57,503 bases of DNA from SVTX01 sp045588675 (GTDB taxonomy: Bacteria; Bacillota; Clostridia; Oscillospirales; CAG-272), in contig JAZNER010000044.1 in assembly GCA_045588675.1 (NCBI GenBank), forward strand, positions 1 through 57,503. Reading direction: 5' to 3'. Below, one piece after another: positions 48,184 to 56,658 of this stretch. Every line of letters starts with the position of its first letter. Position 1 is the stretch's first letter. A program made the position numbers and the translations under genes. The notes under the pieces were generated by a model, which was given only the letters and a program-made list of their open reading frames with translations, was not told the DNA's origin and made no database searches.

Positions 48184-49560
48184 TTAAAGTGTTACAGTTC
48201 CATTTATTGTCGTTCTGTGAACGGCACCGGCAAGAACGGCTGTAAAGTTTACGTCCGGCAGATGTCTGTTGCCCTTGTCCAATGCAGGAACGTCGGCAAC
48301 TTCCGGATAGCTGACTTCGTAAGAAGCGAAGAGAGAATACTTGACGCCCTGGTCAAGCGCTTTCTTGAGCTGGCCTACGATAACCTGTACACCTTCGTCG
48401 GTGAACGGAATCTTGTCGAGCTGAATCATCGGCGTGAATACGTAGTTCTGGATGAGCGCTTTCATCCAGTCCAAACCGTGAATAACGTCGATGTATTCGC
48501 CACTTGCAACCTTACCGTCAGATGTCATGTTTACATCAGCAACAGGCATGTACCATGTCGCGTTCTTCTTTTCGATGTTCGTAACCTTCCACTGCGGAAG
48601 CTCATAAGCCATAACAGACTGCAATGTCTTGAACTTCCATGTTGCAGACCCCGGGTGCTTCGTGAGCATCTTGCCGAAATATCCTGCTTCAGGAATGTTG
48701 TCATCTGCCGGAAGGTTGTCGTCGTCCGCGCTGCGCAGCTTTGAGCCCGGATGATAGAAAACAGCGGTGCGGTCAAGTGCGTTGAGCTTTGCCCATGCAG
48801 CGATGTCGCCTGTTTCTTCTTCCACGAGCGTGTCGTCGCCGGATGCAAGGATACAGAGCTTTTCGTTTGCTTCTACCCACTGCGCGACAGTCTGCTGGTT
48901 CATCATGTTTCTTGTTGAAACGCTGAGCGCATACCAGTCGTTGTTCTGTGCCTTGATTGCGGTCAAGGCTTCTGCCCAGCCCGCATCCGGTTCGATTGCC
49001 GTGTGCGAGTATGTGAAACTTGGCTGCGAAGTACCGCCGGTTATCGTCATGGTGATGATAACATCCATACCTTCAACGCTGAAGCCGTCTTCTTTGGCGC
49101 GTGCAAAAGAACCTTCTGCAGTATCATTAATCTGTGCAACAAGTGCAGCAATCACGGCTTCTTTTGTGTCGTAATCGTCAAAAGCGATTTCATCCTGTAC
49201 GGTTTCGCCTACTGTCATAACGAACTTGTTGCCGGTAACAAAATCACCCGCAAAAGTTCCCTTGCCGTCGGCAAGGCCTGACGGAATCTTCCAGCCGATG
49301 TAGATTTCCTTGATGTGCGGATTCTGTGCGAACTGCTTCTGTGCAGCCCTGTAAACATATCCGTCAGTCGGGAATCCGGCTTCCTGTACTTCACTGATAC
49401 CGCCGAAAATATAGACACGGTGATTCTTGCTGAAAACCGGTGTAATTTTCATTGGATTGAAAGAGTCCACAATCAGATGCCCGTTAAAGGACTTCATGCT
49501 TGGGACAGTCGTCTGACGCGTGATAGTAACGTCAACAATTTTTTCCAATTGGTCAGCCAT
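48184..49560 (-). CDS. Tail sheath protein (DUF3383 type)
   Basis: A 458-aa protein of the DUF3383 sheath-like family, with the N-terminal DVTITRQTTVPSMKSFNGHL and a C-terminal half containing LGTRGLS-like strand patterns (KDFKTLQSVMAYELP region). Contractile sheaths shorten on infection to drive the tube through the envelope. An inserted domain (about residues 105-190, ending TITGGTSQPSFTYS) resembles one in the capsid cement protein at 53433. Followed by a short gap and the tube gene. Confidence 0.82.
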   Translation of the reverse strand: MADQLEKIVDVTITRQTTVPSMKSFNGHLIVDSFNPMKITPVFSKNHRVYIFGGISEVQEAGFPTDGYVYRAAQKQFAQNPHIKEIYIGWKIPSGLADGKGTFAGDFVTGNKFVMTVGETVQDEIAFDDYDTKEAVIAALVAQINDTAEGSFARAKEDGFSVEGMDVIITMTITGGTSQPSFTYSHTAIEPDAGWAEALTAIKAQNNDWYALSVSTRNMMNQQTVAQWVEANEKLCILASGDDTLVEEETGDIAAWAKLNALDRTAVFYHPGSKLRSADDDNLPADDNIPEAGYFGKMLTKHPGSATWKFKTLQSVMAYELPQWKVTNIEKKNATWYMPVADVNMTSDGKVASGEYIDVIHGLDWMKALIQNYVFTPMIQLDKIPFTDEGVQVIVGQLKKALDQGVKYSLFASYEVSYPEVADVPALDKGNRHLPDVNFTAVLAGAVHRTTINGTVTL

Positions 49561-49572
49561 CTTCGTTCTCCT

Positions 49573-50091
49573 TTATATTATTTGATGCTGTATATCCACT
49601 GTTTCAATCCAACCTATCGATTCTGTATATCTTCGTGTGTAAGTTATATCAAAATCCAAGACCGAAAAAATTTCAGTGTTGGCGTCTATATTCTGAACGG
49701 ATTCAAGAATGTCGCCGACGTTGATTACAAAGCCGCGTTTCTTGAAAGCGTCAACATATTTATCAAGTTTCAGACTGTGCTGAAAATCTTCAACCATACG
49801 TGCGCCTGTATCAGTAAATCCGCGCAGGCTCATATTCCTTCTAATCTGAACCACACTTGTCTGTTCGTAATCGTTCAGATTGCTGTTCCAGATTGCCTTT
49901 GAAAACTTAGGCGAACCAAGCTGAATTACGTCCTTAAATTCAAGCGAAAAGAACGTTCCTTTCGGTCTTGTTCCGTTCTGCCGCTCATATATAAGCGGGT
50001 AGCCTTTCGGTTCGTTTTCAGAACGGTCTCCTATGAGCTGCGAAAACAGATCATAGAGGTTGTTCCGTAAATAATCTTTTTCCCTAACCAT
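49573..50091 (-). CDS. Neck/tail terminator-like protein (LIC_12616 type)
   Basis: A 172-aa protein of the small family that precedes the sheath in phages with DUF3383 sheaths; EISVLDFDITYTRRY-like strands near the C-terminus (IFSVLDFDITYTRRYTESIG) are typical. It probably caps the tail tube and sheath at the neck. Confidence 0.65.
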   Translation of the reverse strand: MVREKDYLRNNLYDLFSQLIGDRSENEPKGYPLIYERQNGTRPKGTFFSLEFKDVIQLGSPKFSKAIWNSNLNDYEQTSVVQIRRNMSLRGFTDTGARMVEDFQHSLKLDKYVDAFKKRGFVINVGDILESVQNIDANTEIFSVLDFDITYTRRYTESIGWIETVDIQHQII

Positions 50092-50443
50092 CTGATTCCT
50101 CTGCAGCGAACCGTTCCACTAAAAATTCCCAATGCGGCAGCAGCCCGTTATTCCATTTGTCAACTTTGATTATCTGGTAAACTTCTCCGTTCAGACTGAT
50201 GCAGTCAGCTTCAAGCTGTTTCAAGTCGTCCGAGCTTGTGAAATCGTTTTCCAGTCCGGCAAAAATTTTATAAATCGAATGGCTTCTTTTTCCTTCCGGC
50301 AGATTTTCAAGCTCCTTGCCAGAAGCAGGTTGAAATGTTCCGCTGAAGCTTATTTCTGTTTCAGAGCCATTCTGCCAGATGCCCTTATCATATACGCCGG
50401 TTTTATGAATCAGCGTCATGGGAACTGTTTTGAACAAACTCAT
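50084..50443 (-). CDS. Head-tail joining protein candidate, 119 aa
   Basis: A small beta-rich protein (VPMTLIHKTGVYDKGIWQNG...) between the tail-completion and neck genes, where stopper or head-completion proteins lie. GEVYQIIKVDKWNNGLLPHW near the C-terminus is typical of stopper-like folds. No family is recognised with confidence. Confidence 0.55.
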   Translation of the reverse strand: MSLFKTVPMTLIHKTGVYDKGIWQNGSETEISFSGTFQPASGKELENLPEGKRSHSIYKIFAGLENDFTSSDDLKQLEADCISLNGEVYQIIKVDKWNNGLLPHWEFLVERFAAEESDG

Positions 50444-50444
50444 T

Positions 50445-50936
50445 TCAACCCTTCTTGTTCTTCTTTTTCTTCACAATTTCGTATCTGATAGAATTTCTTA
50501 AAGTTCCTGTATCTATCAGCGGTCTTGAACTGCCTTTCTGCTTTACCGTTGAAGGTGCGTTCTCCGTAAAACTGCCGCTCTTTATATGCTTCCTTATCCC
50601 GGATTCAGCATAAATTCCCAATACTTTAAGGGCAGTGTCGCTGTCGGTTTTTCCGTCGGCGATTCTCTGTGCCAGGGACTGCATGAATGACTTGATTTCT
50701 TCTTTGTGCGAATCAACCCAGCCGCGCATGAAAGGTCTCGGCGGAATTTTCCAGCCGGAATCCTTGGCTTTGACACCGGTTTCGTTCCAGTAGCCGTATT
50801 CAGCTACGGAAACACCTTTGACAGAAGGTGCACCTTCTGGAATCCCGGCGTTCACGCCTTTCAAGCCAAGGTCTTTCATGGACTTGACGATTTTCTTGAA
50901 GCCCTTGTCCCTGTCGGTAACGCCTTTTTTAGCCAT
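50445..50936 (-). CDS. Tail completion protein (HK97 gp10/Mu gpG-like)
   Basis: A 163-aa basic protein. SVAEYGYWNETGVKAKDSGW followed by KIPPRPFMRGWVDSHKEEIK is the hallmark of this family, with a C-terminal PLIDTGTLRNSIRYEI. It is required for joining tails to heads in related phages. Confidence 0.8.
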   Translation of the reverse strand: MAKKGVTDRDKGFKKIVKSMKDLGLKGVNAGIPEGAPSVKGVSVAEYGYWNETGVKAKDSGWKIPPRPFMRGWVDSHKEEIKSFMQSLAQRIADGKTDSDTALKVLGIYAESGIRKHIKSGSFTENAPSTVKQKGSSRPLIDTGTLRNSIRYEIVKKKKNKKG

Positions 50937-50939
50937 ATT

Positions 50940-51122
50940 TTATCTTTTGATTTCCTTGACCTTAATCAGAAAACCGGCTTCCAAAAGAGACTTGCCGTAG
51001 GCGTCCTTTTCAATCTTGTTCCAGTCCTGCTTTGGAACTTCTCCGCTGCCGCTTTTGATTAACACACCGGCAACAAACTGCGTGGCTATTTTCTTTGTTC
51101 TGTATTGTACGAAAGTTTTCAT
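50940..51122 (-). CDS. Small hypothetical neck-region protein, 60 aa
   Basis: A basic 60-aa protein (MKTFVQYRTKKIATQFVAGV...) that occupies the neck cluster. It has no recognised motif. Spacing to the next gene is three bases. Confidence 0.6.
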   Translation of the reverse strand: MKTFVQYRTKKIATQFVAGVLIKSGSGEVPKQDWNKIEKDAYGKSLLEAGFLIKVKEIKR

Positions 51123-51193
51123 GTTACACTCCTGTTCTTGACAGCTTTACATGTAAAATGCAGCCGGAATTCCGGCTGCACCGTCAAATAAAT

Positions 51194-51412
51194 CTAGTTT
51201 CCGGTTTCTGTTGTATGCTGCTTTGCAAACACGCCGGGATTGATTACCGGCACAGCAATAGCAGCAACAAAAATCACAAGATCCACAATGACCAGAATAG
51301 GTCTTGGAACCGTTGTGGCAATGGCGAGCACCGCGAGCATGAAGCTCAGCAAGATTACTCCGATCCAGAGCCAGAAACTGATTAAGGCGCGGAATGGCGC
51401 ATAGTTTTTCAT
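51194..51412 (-). CDS. Two-helix membrane protein, 72 aa
   Basis: Contains two hydrophobic helices (FWLWIGVILLSFMLAVLAIA and PILVIVDLVIFVAAIAVPVI) joined by a short turn. The ATG overlaps the stop of the DUF4054 gene and is preceded by GGGAGG, so translation is credible despite overlapping weaker frames. A membrane protein among head-completion genes is odd; superinfection exclusion or a holin-like role is possible. Confidence 0.55.
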   Translation of the reverse strand: MKNYAPFRALISFWLWIGVILLSFMLAVLAIATTVPRPILVIVDLVIFVAAIAVPVINPGVFAKQHTTETGN

Positions 51413-51786
51413 ATAGTTCCTCCCGCAAGACCTGCTGTATTGACGCCCATTCTCGGACGGCTCTTTATAAGCCCCAACAGCATCTTGCCGTATTTTGATG
51501 TTTCCAGACCGCCGTCAGCGTCTGAAGCCGAACTGCCTGTTGCAAAGCTAATTGAAAGCCCGCCCTCGGTCATCGACGCGACTTGCCCCAAGCCCATTGC
51601 AGAGTTTCCGCCAGAACCGGCTGTTATGGTGAACAGATGGCACGCACGGTATGCAACCGCATAAGCATACTGCTTGCCGAAAAACTTCCTGTCGGTGTTT
51701 TCCTCCGCCATTTTGACGAAGACCGAAAGGGCATCATTCTGGGCAAGCGCCGGACAAATAGCTCCGATAATCTCGCGGGCTGTCAT
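51409..51786 (-). CDS. Head completion/adaptor protein (DUF4054 type)
   Basis: A 125-aa protein. YAYAVAYRACHLFTI (about residues 41-55) followed by a Gly/Ser-rich loop with ASMTEGGLSISFATGSSASD, then the C-terminal SKYGKMLLGLIKSRPRMGVN, is characteristic of DUF4054 adaptor proteins attached to the portal. Confidence 0.8.
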   Translation of the reverse strand: MTAREIIGAICPALAQNDALSVFVKMAEENTDRKFFGKQYAYAVAYRACHLFTITAGSGGNSAMGLGQVASMTEGGLSISFATGSSASDADGGLETSKYGKMLLGLIKSRPRMGVNTAGLAGGTI

Positions 51787-51789
51787 TGG

Positions 51790-52473
51790 TTACACCTTCA
51801 CGTCAGGGTTGTCGAAATCAGGGATACTGTCGCCGTTTCCGGCTTCTGATTCAGCACCGGCATCGTTGTCAGCATCTTTGAGAGCCTTGATAAGGGCTTC
51901 TTTCTTCTGCGACGGGTTGATTCCCTTTCCTTTGGCCGCGTTCTGAAGCTCCGCGTAGCTCATGCCGTCGTAGCCGGAATCCTTTTCAGTTTCTTTTGCG
52001 CCTTTTTCAGCACCGGCATCGCCGTTTCCGGCTTCCGGCTTGCTCTCGTCGATGATTTCATCATCAGAAAGACCTTCAACTTCGCCACTGATTGCGTCGA
52101 TGTCCATGTTGAGCTGTCTCATGCGCTTAACGACATGAAGTGCAAGCTCATCTGGAAGACTTTCCTTGAACCAGGTGCGGAGAGTGTCTTTGTTTGAGCA
52201 GCCGTAGATAATCTTGGTTGCGACAGTGACAGGAACATCTTTCAAAGTCTTGGCTTTTGCCGCGCTGCCGGATTTCTGCGTTCCGACAGTAAACGGCTTG
52301 ATGATTCCTGCGGAAATTTCAGCTTCAAGGCTGCCCTTGATTTTGTCCCACTTTTCATCGCTCACTTCGTTCGTGCCCGGGTTGAGGATGACGCTTTCCG
52401 CAGCAACGGAAACGCCGTCCACAACAGGCACTACTCTGACGTGCGGGTGCTTTGGATTATATTTAACAAACAT
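51790..52473 (-). CDS. Hypothetical head protein with C-terminal HeH/SAP-like motif
   Basis: Start set at the ATG at 52473 with GGAG seven bases upstream; 227 aa. The N-terminal half (MFVKYNPKHPHVRVVPVVDG) is followed by an acidic Asp/Glu/Ala-rich linker and a C-terminal helix-extended-helix motif, MSYAELQNAAKGKGINPSQK, as seen in Rho-N/SAP-type nucleic-acid-binding units. It may bind DNA at the neck or capsid. It lies between the major capsid and adaptor genes. Confidence 0.6.
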   Translation of the reverse strand: MFVKYNPKHPHVRVVPVVDGVSVAAESVILNPGTNEVSDEKWDKIKGSLEAEISAGIIKPFTVGTQKSGSAAKAKTLKDVPVTVATKIIYGCSNKDTLRTWFKESLPDELALHVVKRMRQLNMDIDAISGEVEGLSDDEIIDESKPEAGNGDAGAEKGAKETEKDSGYDGMSYAELQNAAKGKGINPSQKKEALIKALKDADNDAGAESEAGNGDSIPDFDNPDVKV

Positions 52474-52484
52474 CCGCCGTCTCC

Positions 52485-53408
52485 TTAGATACCGTCCGCG
52501 TAAGCGAAAGCTCCCGGATAATAAACGATTACTCCGGCAGTTGAAGCCATACAAGGAATTTTCCATTCCATTCCGACCTGCTGAACGTCGCCCTGCTCAA
52601 ACTGATTGACGATCTGGTTTTCGCAGTGCATTTCATCGAAACAGCCGACCATAATGCGGCCAGTGCCACCAGCACCGATTGTGCCGAGCTCGTTAAGCCA
52701 GTCAATCTTTTTGAACATCGGGAAGTTCTCCTTGATGTACTTGAGAAGCGAAGATTCTGTGCTGCCCAGTCTGCGAGACACTAATGCTGTGTATACATTG
52801 TGCGGCAGAAGAAGCGTGTCAGGTTCTTCAGTTCCCTTTGTCGGCTCAATTACCGCACTGAGCACGATGTTGATGTCGCGGATAATCTTATCCACGTCTT
52901 TCGTTGCCCACTGCTTAGAGCCTCCTTCGCCGTCAGCAGGAAGTGTGCTTTCTGTAAGCCCCGGAAAATCGAGAATACCGTAAGTCTTTGTTTTCGGGTT
53001 TGACAAAAGAGTAAGTTCGTTAAGCTCTCTGTCAATTGTGTTGCGTGCAGCTGTTGCGCGTCTCTGTTCAAGATGTTTTCCTGAATAAGCGCTTTCGCGG
53101 ATTTCCTTGATGTTATAGCCGTAGCTATCACCAATATCGAAAACATTGACAGAGTCCTCTTCACCAAATACATCAACCCGCGGAAAATCTTTGGCATAAT
53201 CCGCGATAATCTTCGCTTTTCCAGCTTCCGTATAACGTTTATATGTTACCTGCGAAATACCCACTGGCAAATCTTTTGCTATCGGAACAAGCTCAAGTCC
53301 TTTGAGATGTGGAGTTTTTGCGTCATAAGTACGGGCTTTTACATACTCGCACTCACGCTGAAAAAAGGCTGATTCACGAGCATCAAGCCTCATTGCAGAT
53401 GGTTTCAT
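52485..53408 (-). CDS. Major capsid protein (DUF2184 type)
   Basis: A 307-aa protein of the DUF2184 major capsid group: MRLDARESAFFQRECEYVKA at the N-terminus, FDIGDSYGYNIKEIRESAYS in the middle, and ENQIVNQFEQGDVQQVGMEW near the end. It follows the cement and scaffold/protease genes in the usual order. HK97-like fold expected. Ribosome site AGGAGAAC lies before the ATG. Confidence 0.87.
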   Translation of the reverse strand: MKPSAMRLDARESAFFQRECEYVKARTYDAKTPHLKGLELVPIAKDLPVGISQVTYKRYTEAGKAKIIADYAKDFPRVDVFGEEDSVNVFDIGDSYGYNIKEIRESAYSGKHLEQRRATAARNTIDRELNELTLLSNPKTKTYGILDFPGLTESTLPADGEGGSKQWATKDVDKIIRDINIVLSAVIEPTKGTEEPDTLLLPHNVYTALVSRRLGSTESSLLKYIKENFPMFKKIDWLNELGTIGAGGTGRIMVGCFDEMHCENQIVNQFEQGDVQQVGMEWKIPCMASTAGVIVYYPGAFAYADGI

Positions 53409-53432
53409 GTCTGTTCTCCTTTTCTGGTTTTG

Positions 53433-54164
53433 TTATTTCAGTCCGTTCACTTCTACGAGTGCGAGTCCGTCCTGTTCGTCAGAGCGGAAAACACAGCCGC
53501 AGTCATAAGTTCCAGACGAATCGTCTGTAAACTTGCCCGCATCGTCGCCCGAAAGAACGACATAGGCAGCTTTCTTGTCTGCCGGTGAAGCACCCTCTGC
53601 AACAGGCGCATAGATTTTTCCGTGCGTCATTACGTTCACAGGGATTCCTTCGGGGTAGAAGCCTACGCCCTCTTTGAAGCAGAGCTCTTCATGAACGGCG
53701 ACACCTGCAAACTTCATGCCTGTTGTGGCTGTTGCAGTGAATGTAGGCTGTGAAGCGCCGCCTGTAACGACGATTGAAGCCGTAACGTCCGAATCACCTG
53801 TAACGATTACAGACTTTGAACCGGCCACTGTGCTTGCTACGATTCCGGCTGCGGAAAGTGTTTCGTTGCCGTTGATTGCTTCAACGACAGCCGCAAGGGT
53901 TGTGTCCATGTCGGTGTCGAATGGTACAGCGGCAAGTTCTACGCCGTTCACTGTCACTGCAAGGCTGTTGCTTGCGACACAGTCGGCAGAGCCTACGAGT
54001 GTAACGACATTCTTGTGCGCGTTGAAAACGCTGTCGTCTCCGACTTTGCCGAAAACGGCTTTTCCCGGCTCGATGTTTTCAGAAGCTACATGGCTTTCGA
54101 CAACATCCTGCAAGCCGTATTTCTGCCCTGCAATTGCGCGGGGTGGATTTCCGTAAAGATTCAT
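53433..54164 (-). CDS. Capsid cement/decoration protein with inserted domain
   Basis: Start set at the ATG at 54164 with GAGG upstream; 243 aa. The N-terminal MNLYGNPPRAIAGQKYGLQD and the C-terminal FTDDSSGTYDCGCVFRSDEQ frame a cement-like protein of the DUF2190/Gp24 kind. Between about residues 55 and 150 lies an inserted beta domain (VTLVGSADCVASNSLAVTVN... ending TGGASQPTFTATAT) related to one in the tail sheath. It would stabilise capsomers after expansion. Confidence 0.72.
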   Translation of the reverse strand: MNLYGNPPRAIAGQKYGLQDVVESHVASENIEPGKAVFGKVGDDSVFNAHKNVVTLVGSADCVASNSLAVTVNGVELAAVPFDTDMDTTLAAVVEAINGNETLSAAGIVASTVAGSKSVIVTGDSDVTASIVVTGGASQPTFTATATTGMKFAGVAVHEELCFKEGVGFYPEGIPVNVMTHGKIYAPVAEGASPADKKAAYVVLSGDDAGKFTDDSSGTYDCGCVFRSDEQDGLALVEVNGLK

Positions 54165-54165
54165 C

Positions 54166-55434
54166 TTACGCCTCCTCGCCGCGTGAACGGCGCTGGTTAT
54201 AGTCAATCATTCTCTGGCGTGCGGCCGCTGCATCGTAGTTGTCCGTGCTGCCTCCGTTAAAACCGTCAGAGCCTACCGCTCTCTGTGCGGCATCACCGCG
54301 CTTTTCAAGCTCTGCAACAGCAGAGTCAAAACAAGCGGTGAGATAGTCGCTGTTCTTGCCGTCGAGTTTTACCGAAGGGAATACGGCGGCGATAACGGCA
54401 CGCTTGGTGTCGTCCATCTTCATTTCCGGAGTGACCTTCACACCAGCCTTGTCAGCGGCATCAAGTACGGCAAGACGTTCTGTGACGGCAGCATCAATGC
54501 GTGCATCGTCAGAAGCGTCGGCGCGGGCTTTTTCAAGGTCAGCCTCGGCCTTGTCGGCGCGTGCTTTCTCTGTATCGCGCTCGGCTTCCATCTTAGAGAG
54601 AGCCGACTTTCCGTCCGCAACCTGCTGGGTGAGGTCGGAGAGTTTCTTTTCAGCCTCGTCAGCTTTCTTGTTGAGAGCGGCAATGTGCGATGCGACATTC
54701 TCTGACACTTCGACATCAACGCCGTCAATTCTCACAGTCTGTTTCATAGACATGTTCTCCTTTTCCTTATGGTCTTTGTTTGTTGGATTTTGTGCAGCGG
54801 GTTTGTGCAGAACAGGCGGATCCTTAAGGATTGCGTCCGCGCCGTCAAGGTGTATCATCGCGGCATCACCCGCGCGGGCTGCGTCAACAATGGCGCAGTG
54901 GTTGTATCTGATTTTACGCTGAATGCAGTCATACTCGACGCCCATATAAACGCCAGCCGATTCCTCAATCTCGCAGGTGTAGCCCATGGAGAGAGCGCGG
55001 CGGCCGTTAAGAACATCTTCAATCGCATCGGCGCGGTTTATAGTCATGTCGATTGCGACATGAATTCCGTCGGTCAGCTTCTCGCCGTCTGTCCAGCCGT
55101 CATAATCACGAATCTGGGTAGTAGTCGTAACGTCGCTGCCGAGACTGCCGACCTGAAGCTCCTTCTGGTTTTCCGGCGTGACCATACCGTCGGGATGCTG
55201 GTTCGTCACCGGCTTGAGCTTCATTGTTTCAAGACTGGCAGGTGAAAATACTTCTTCAGGAAGTCTGAGCTCGCGGAGCGTAGTTCCGTCCGCATACTGA
55301 TAGGTAAACACGCCGATACTGGTCACGATTGCGCGGCCAGTGAGGAAACCTTCTGCGGTTCTCTGGAATGGTGTAGTCATCCAGCTGCCTGCGTCGAGCG
55401 TGTCGAATCTCTTAACTGTTTTGAGTGACCCCAT
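54166..55434 (-). CDS. Prohead protease-scaffold fusion (DUF2213 type)
   Basis: Start set at the ATG at 55434 (MGSLKTVKRFDTLDAGSWMT) with AAGGA upstream; 422 aa. Residues 1 to about 205 resemble the DUF2213 protease (PVTNQHPDGMVT and a later RYNHCAIVDAARAG), with His and Ser as likely catalytic residues. A linker follows, then a long coiled-coil, Ala/Glu/Lys/Asp-rich scaffold part to the C-terminus. Such proteins assemble the procapsid and then cut themselves out. It heads the capsid gene cluster after its own promoter. Confidence 0.82.
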   Translation of the reverse strand: MGSLKTVKRFDTLDAGSWMTTPFQRTAEGFLTGRAIVTSIGVFTYQYADGTTLRELRLPEEVFSPASLETMKLKPVTNQHPDGMVTPENQKELQVGSLGSDVTTTTQIRDYDGWTDGEKLTDGIHVAIDMTINRADAIEDVLNGRRALSMGYTCEIEESAGVYMGVEYDCIQRKIRYNHCAIVDAARAGDAAMIHLDGADAILKDPPVLHKPAAQNPTNKDHKEKENMSMKQTVRIDGVDVEVSENVASHIAALNKKADEAEKKLSDLTQQVADGKSALSKMEAERDTEKARADKAEADLEKARADASDDARIDAAVTERLAVLDAADKAGVKVTPEMKMDDTKRAVIAAVFPSVKLDGKNSDYLTACFDSAVAELEKRGDAAQRAVGSDGFNGGSTDNYDAAAARQRMIDYNQRRSRGEEA

Positions 55435-55451
55435 GTTTTTGTCCTTCGGGC

Positions 55452-55522
55452 AAAAAAAAATCTGCCTCGTCATTCCGGAAAGACATCATCAGATGCCAGT
55501 CCGAAAAATCCCGGCAGATTTT
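55452..55522 (-). terminator. Terminator-like hairpin in the leader of the scaffold/protease gene
   Basis: AAAATCTGCC (55513-55522) and GGCAGATTTT (55457-55466) form a 10-bp stem on the minus strand with a folded 46-base loop, followed by five more T (to 55452). It lies between the capsid-operon promoter and the scaffold start codon. Confidence 0.55.
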
Positions 55523-55641
55523 TCAGTGCGGTTGTTCCGCAAGTTGCCCGTGCCGCATGGGTACGGTTCTGTGTTTGTTTGTTGCAATTCACGCTTTCCT
55601 AAAAAAAGCGACATTGAATATTTAAAAACAATCTTTGATTA

Positions 55642-55669
55642 AGAATACCACAAAATTTAAATGTGTCAA
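55642..55669 (-). promoter_or_regulatory. Strong promoter for the capsid operon
   Basis: On the minus strand TTGACA (55664-55669), a 16-base spacer, TATTCT (55642-55647), with a T-rich upstream stretch. Same spacing as the early promoter. Transcription would begin near 55635, 200 bases before the scaffold ATG. Confidence 0.5.
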
Positions 55670-55756
55670 GAGCGAAGTATAAAAAAAATATACACACGCT
55701 CGGCGTTAAGTATTTTGTATTTAGTATTTAGAATTTAGAGTTATCTCTATAGAGTC

Positions 55757-55919
55757 TAGAATTTAGTATTATAGTTATTCGACACCATATATATGGTATA
55801 TATACGACATCGGGTCACATATATATGGCGTCCGATATCATATATATAAGACCCGACACCTATAGGACGGTGTCCGATACCGTATATACGGCATATATAT
55901 GTCATAGGGGTAACTATCC
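55757..55919. repeat. Repeat island B1: shared lead-in and degenerate 21-bp repeats
   Basis: Begins with the 23 bases shared with 31556-31578, then partly palindromic units such as GATATCATATATATAAGACC, GACACCTATAGGACGGTGTC and GATACCGTATATACGGCATA. Units vary mainly by transitions. Confidence 0.6.
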
Positions 55920-55978
55920 CTTTTTCACTGAAAAGTGTATACTTTTTCATACATCTTTAGAATAATTCTAGCAAAATA

Positions 55979-56146
55979 ACGCCATATATACGGCGTCGGG
56001 TCTCGTGTATACGGTATATATATGGTATTCGATACCATAGGTATGGCGTCCGATGTCATATATATGGTATCGGGTCTCGTATATATGCCGTCGGGTCTCT
56101 ATATATCGGCATATATACGGCGTTCGACACCGTGTGCCGAAAAGCA
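55979..56146. repeat. Repeat island B2: further degenerate 21-bp repeats
   Basis: Continues the family of 55757-55919 after about 60 bases of AT-rich, non-repeated sequence. Units include GATACCATAGGTATGGCGTC and GATGTCATATATATGGTATC, and repeated CGGGTCTC junctions occur four times in the block. Confidence 0.6.
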
Positions 56147-56312
56147 GAGAAAAAGCCCCGGATTATGCCATTTTTCATGCAGAATTTTTGCATGAAAAAT
56201 AAAGCCGGAAGAAAATCCGGCTGTTCTGACAAGGGAAATTAAGGGAAAACAGCGGGAAATTTCCGCTGTTTTTTTTAGGTCTATAGGCATGATAAACTAC
56301 CCAAAAGGGCAG
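56147..56312. other. Hairpin-rich intergenic segment
   Basis: No gene. It contains ATTTTTCATGCA/TGCATGAAAAAT (about 56169-56198), AGCCGG/CCGGCT (about 56202-56221) and AAAACAGCGG/CCGCTGTTTT (56246-56272), the last followed by T on plus and thus able to end plus-strand transcripts. Confidence 0.5.
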
Positions 56313-56342
56313 AAAAAAGCCCCGCAGATTTCTCCGCAGGGC
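56313..56342 (-). terminator. Intrinsic terminator after the toxin-immunity genes
   Basis: On the minus strand GCCC (56339-56342) pairs with GGGC (56319-56322) with further GC pairs inside, followed by six T (56313-56318). It lies about 85 bases after the candidate immunity gene and separates it from the capsid operon. Confidence 0.6.
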
Positions 56343-56427
56343 GATAAAAAAGCACTTTCGGCGGCTAGGTTTCTTTTGGAACGCCGGGCATGAAGCCCGA
56401 TTTCGCCAGCCGAAGAACTCAAAAAAT

Positions 56428-56658
56428 TTATGCAGTTTTCTTCATTATCTCGAAAGCTTCCTTTGGCGAAATAACTTCTTCAAGTATTCCGTTAGTATCA
56501 CGAATCAGCACTGGCATACCTACACAAATATGCTCTGTTTCTTGAGAAGTTACCACATAAATCACAGAGCCGTTCCAGTCATCCAGCAATTTTTTACAGC
56601 CGTCAAACTTAAAGGATCTGTGTAATTCATTGTTAGCAAATTCAAGAATCTTATTCAT
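56428..56658 (-). CDS. Candidate immunity protein of the MuF toxin, 76 aa
   Basis: Starts at an ATG (56658) overlapping the last codons of the MuF-toxin gene, with GGAGG upstream: MNKILEFANNELHRSFKFDG. A compact alpha/beta protein with strands GSVIYVVTSQETEH and VGMPVLIRDTNGIL. It is AT-rich like the toxin domain, small, and immediately downstream of it, the standard location for the protein that protects the lysogen from its own toxin. No homology is recognised; the call rests on context. Confidence 0.55.
   Translation of the reverse strand: MNKILEFANNELHRSFKFDGCKKLLDDWNGSVIYVVTSQETEHICVGMPVLIRDTNGILEEVISPKEAFEIMKKTA

Noticed and set aside
55756..55950. A 64-codon minus-strand frame
   Set aside because: It consists almost wholly of the degenerate 21-bp repeats, giving Tyr/Ile/Arg-rich repeats, and has no ribosome site.
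55757..56146. Possible CRISPR array
   Set aside because: Units are contiguous, degenerate and palindromic with no unique spacers between identical repeats, and there are no cas genes.
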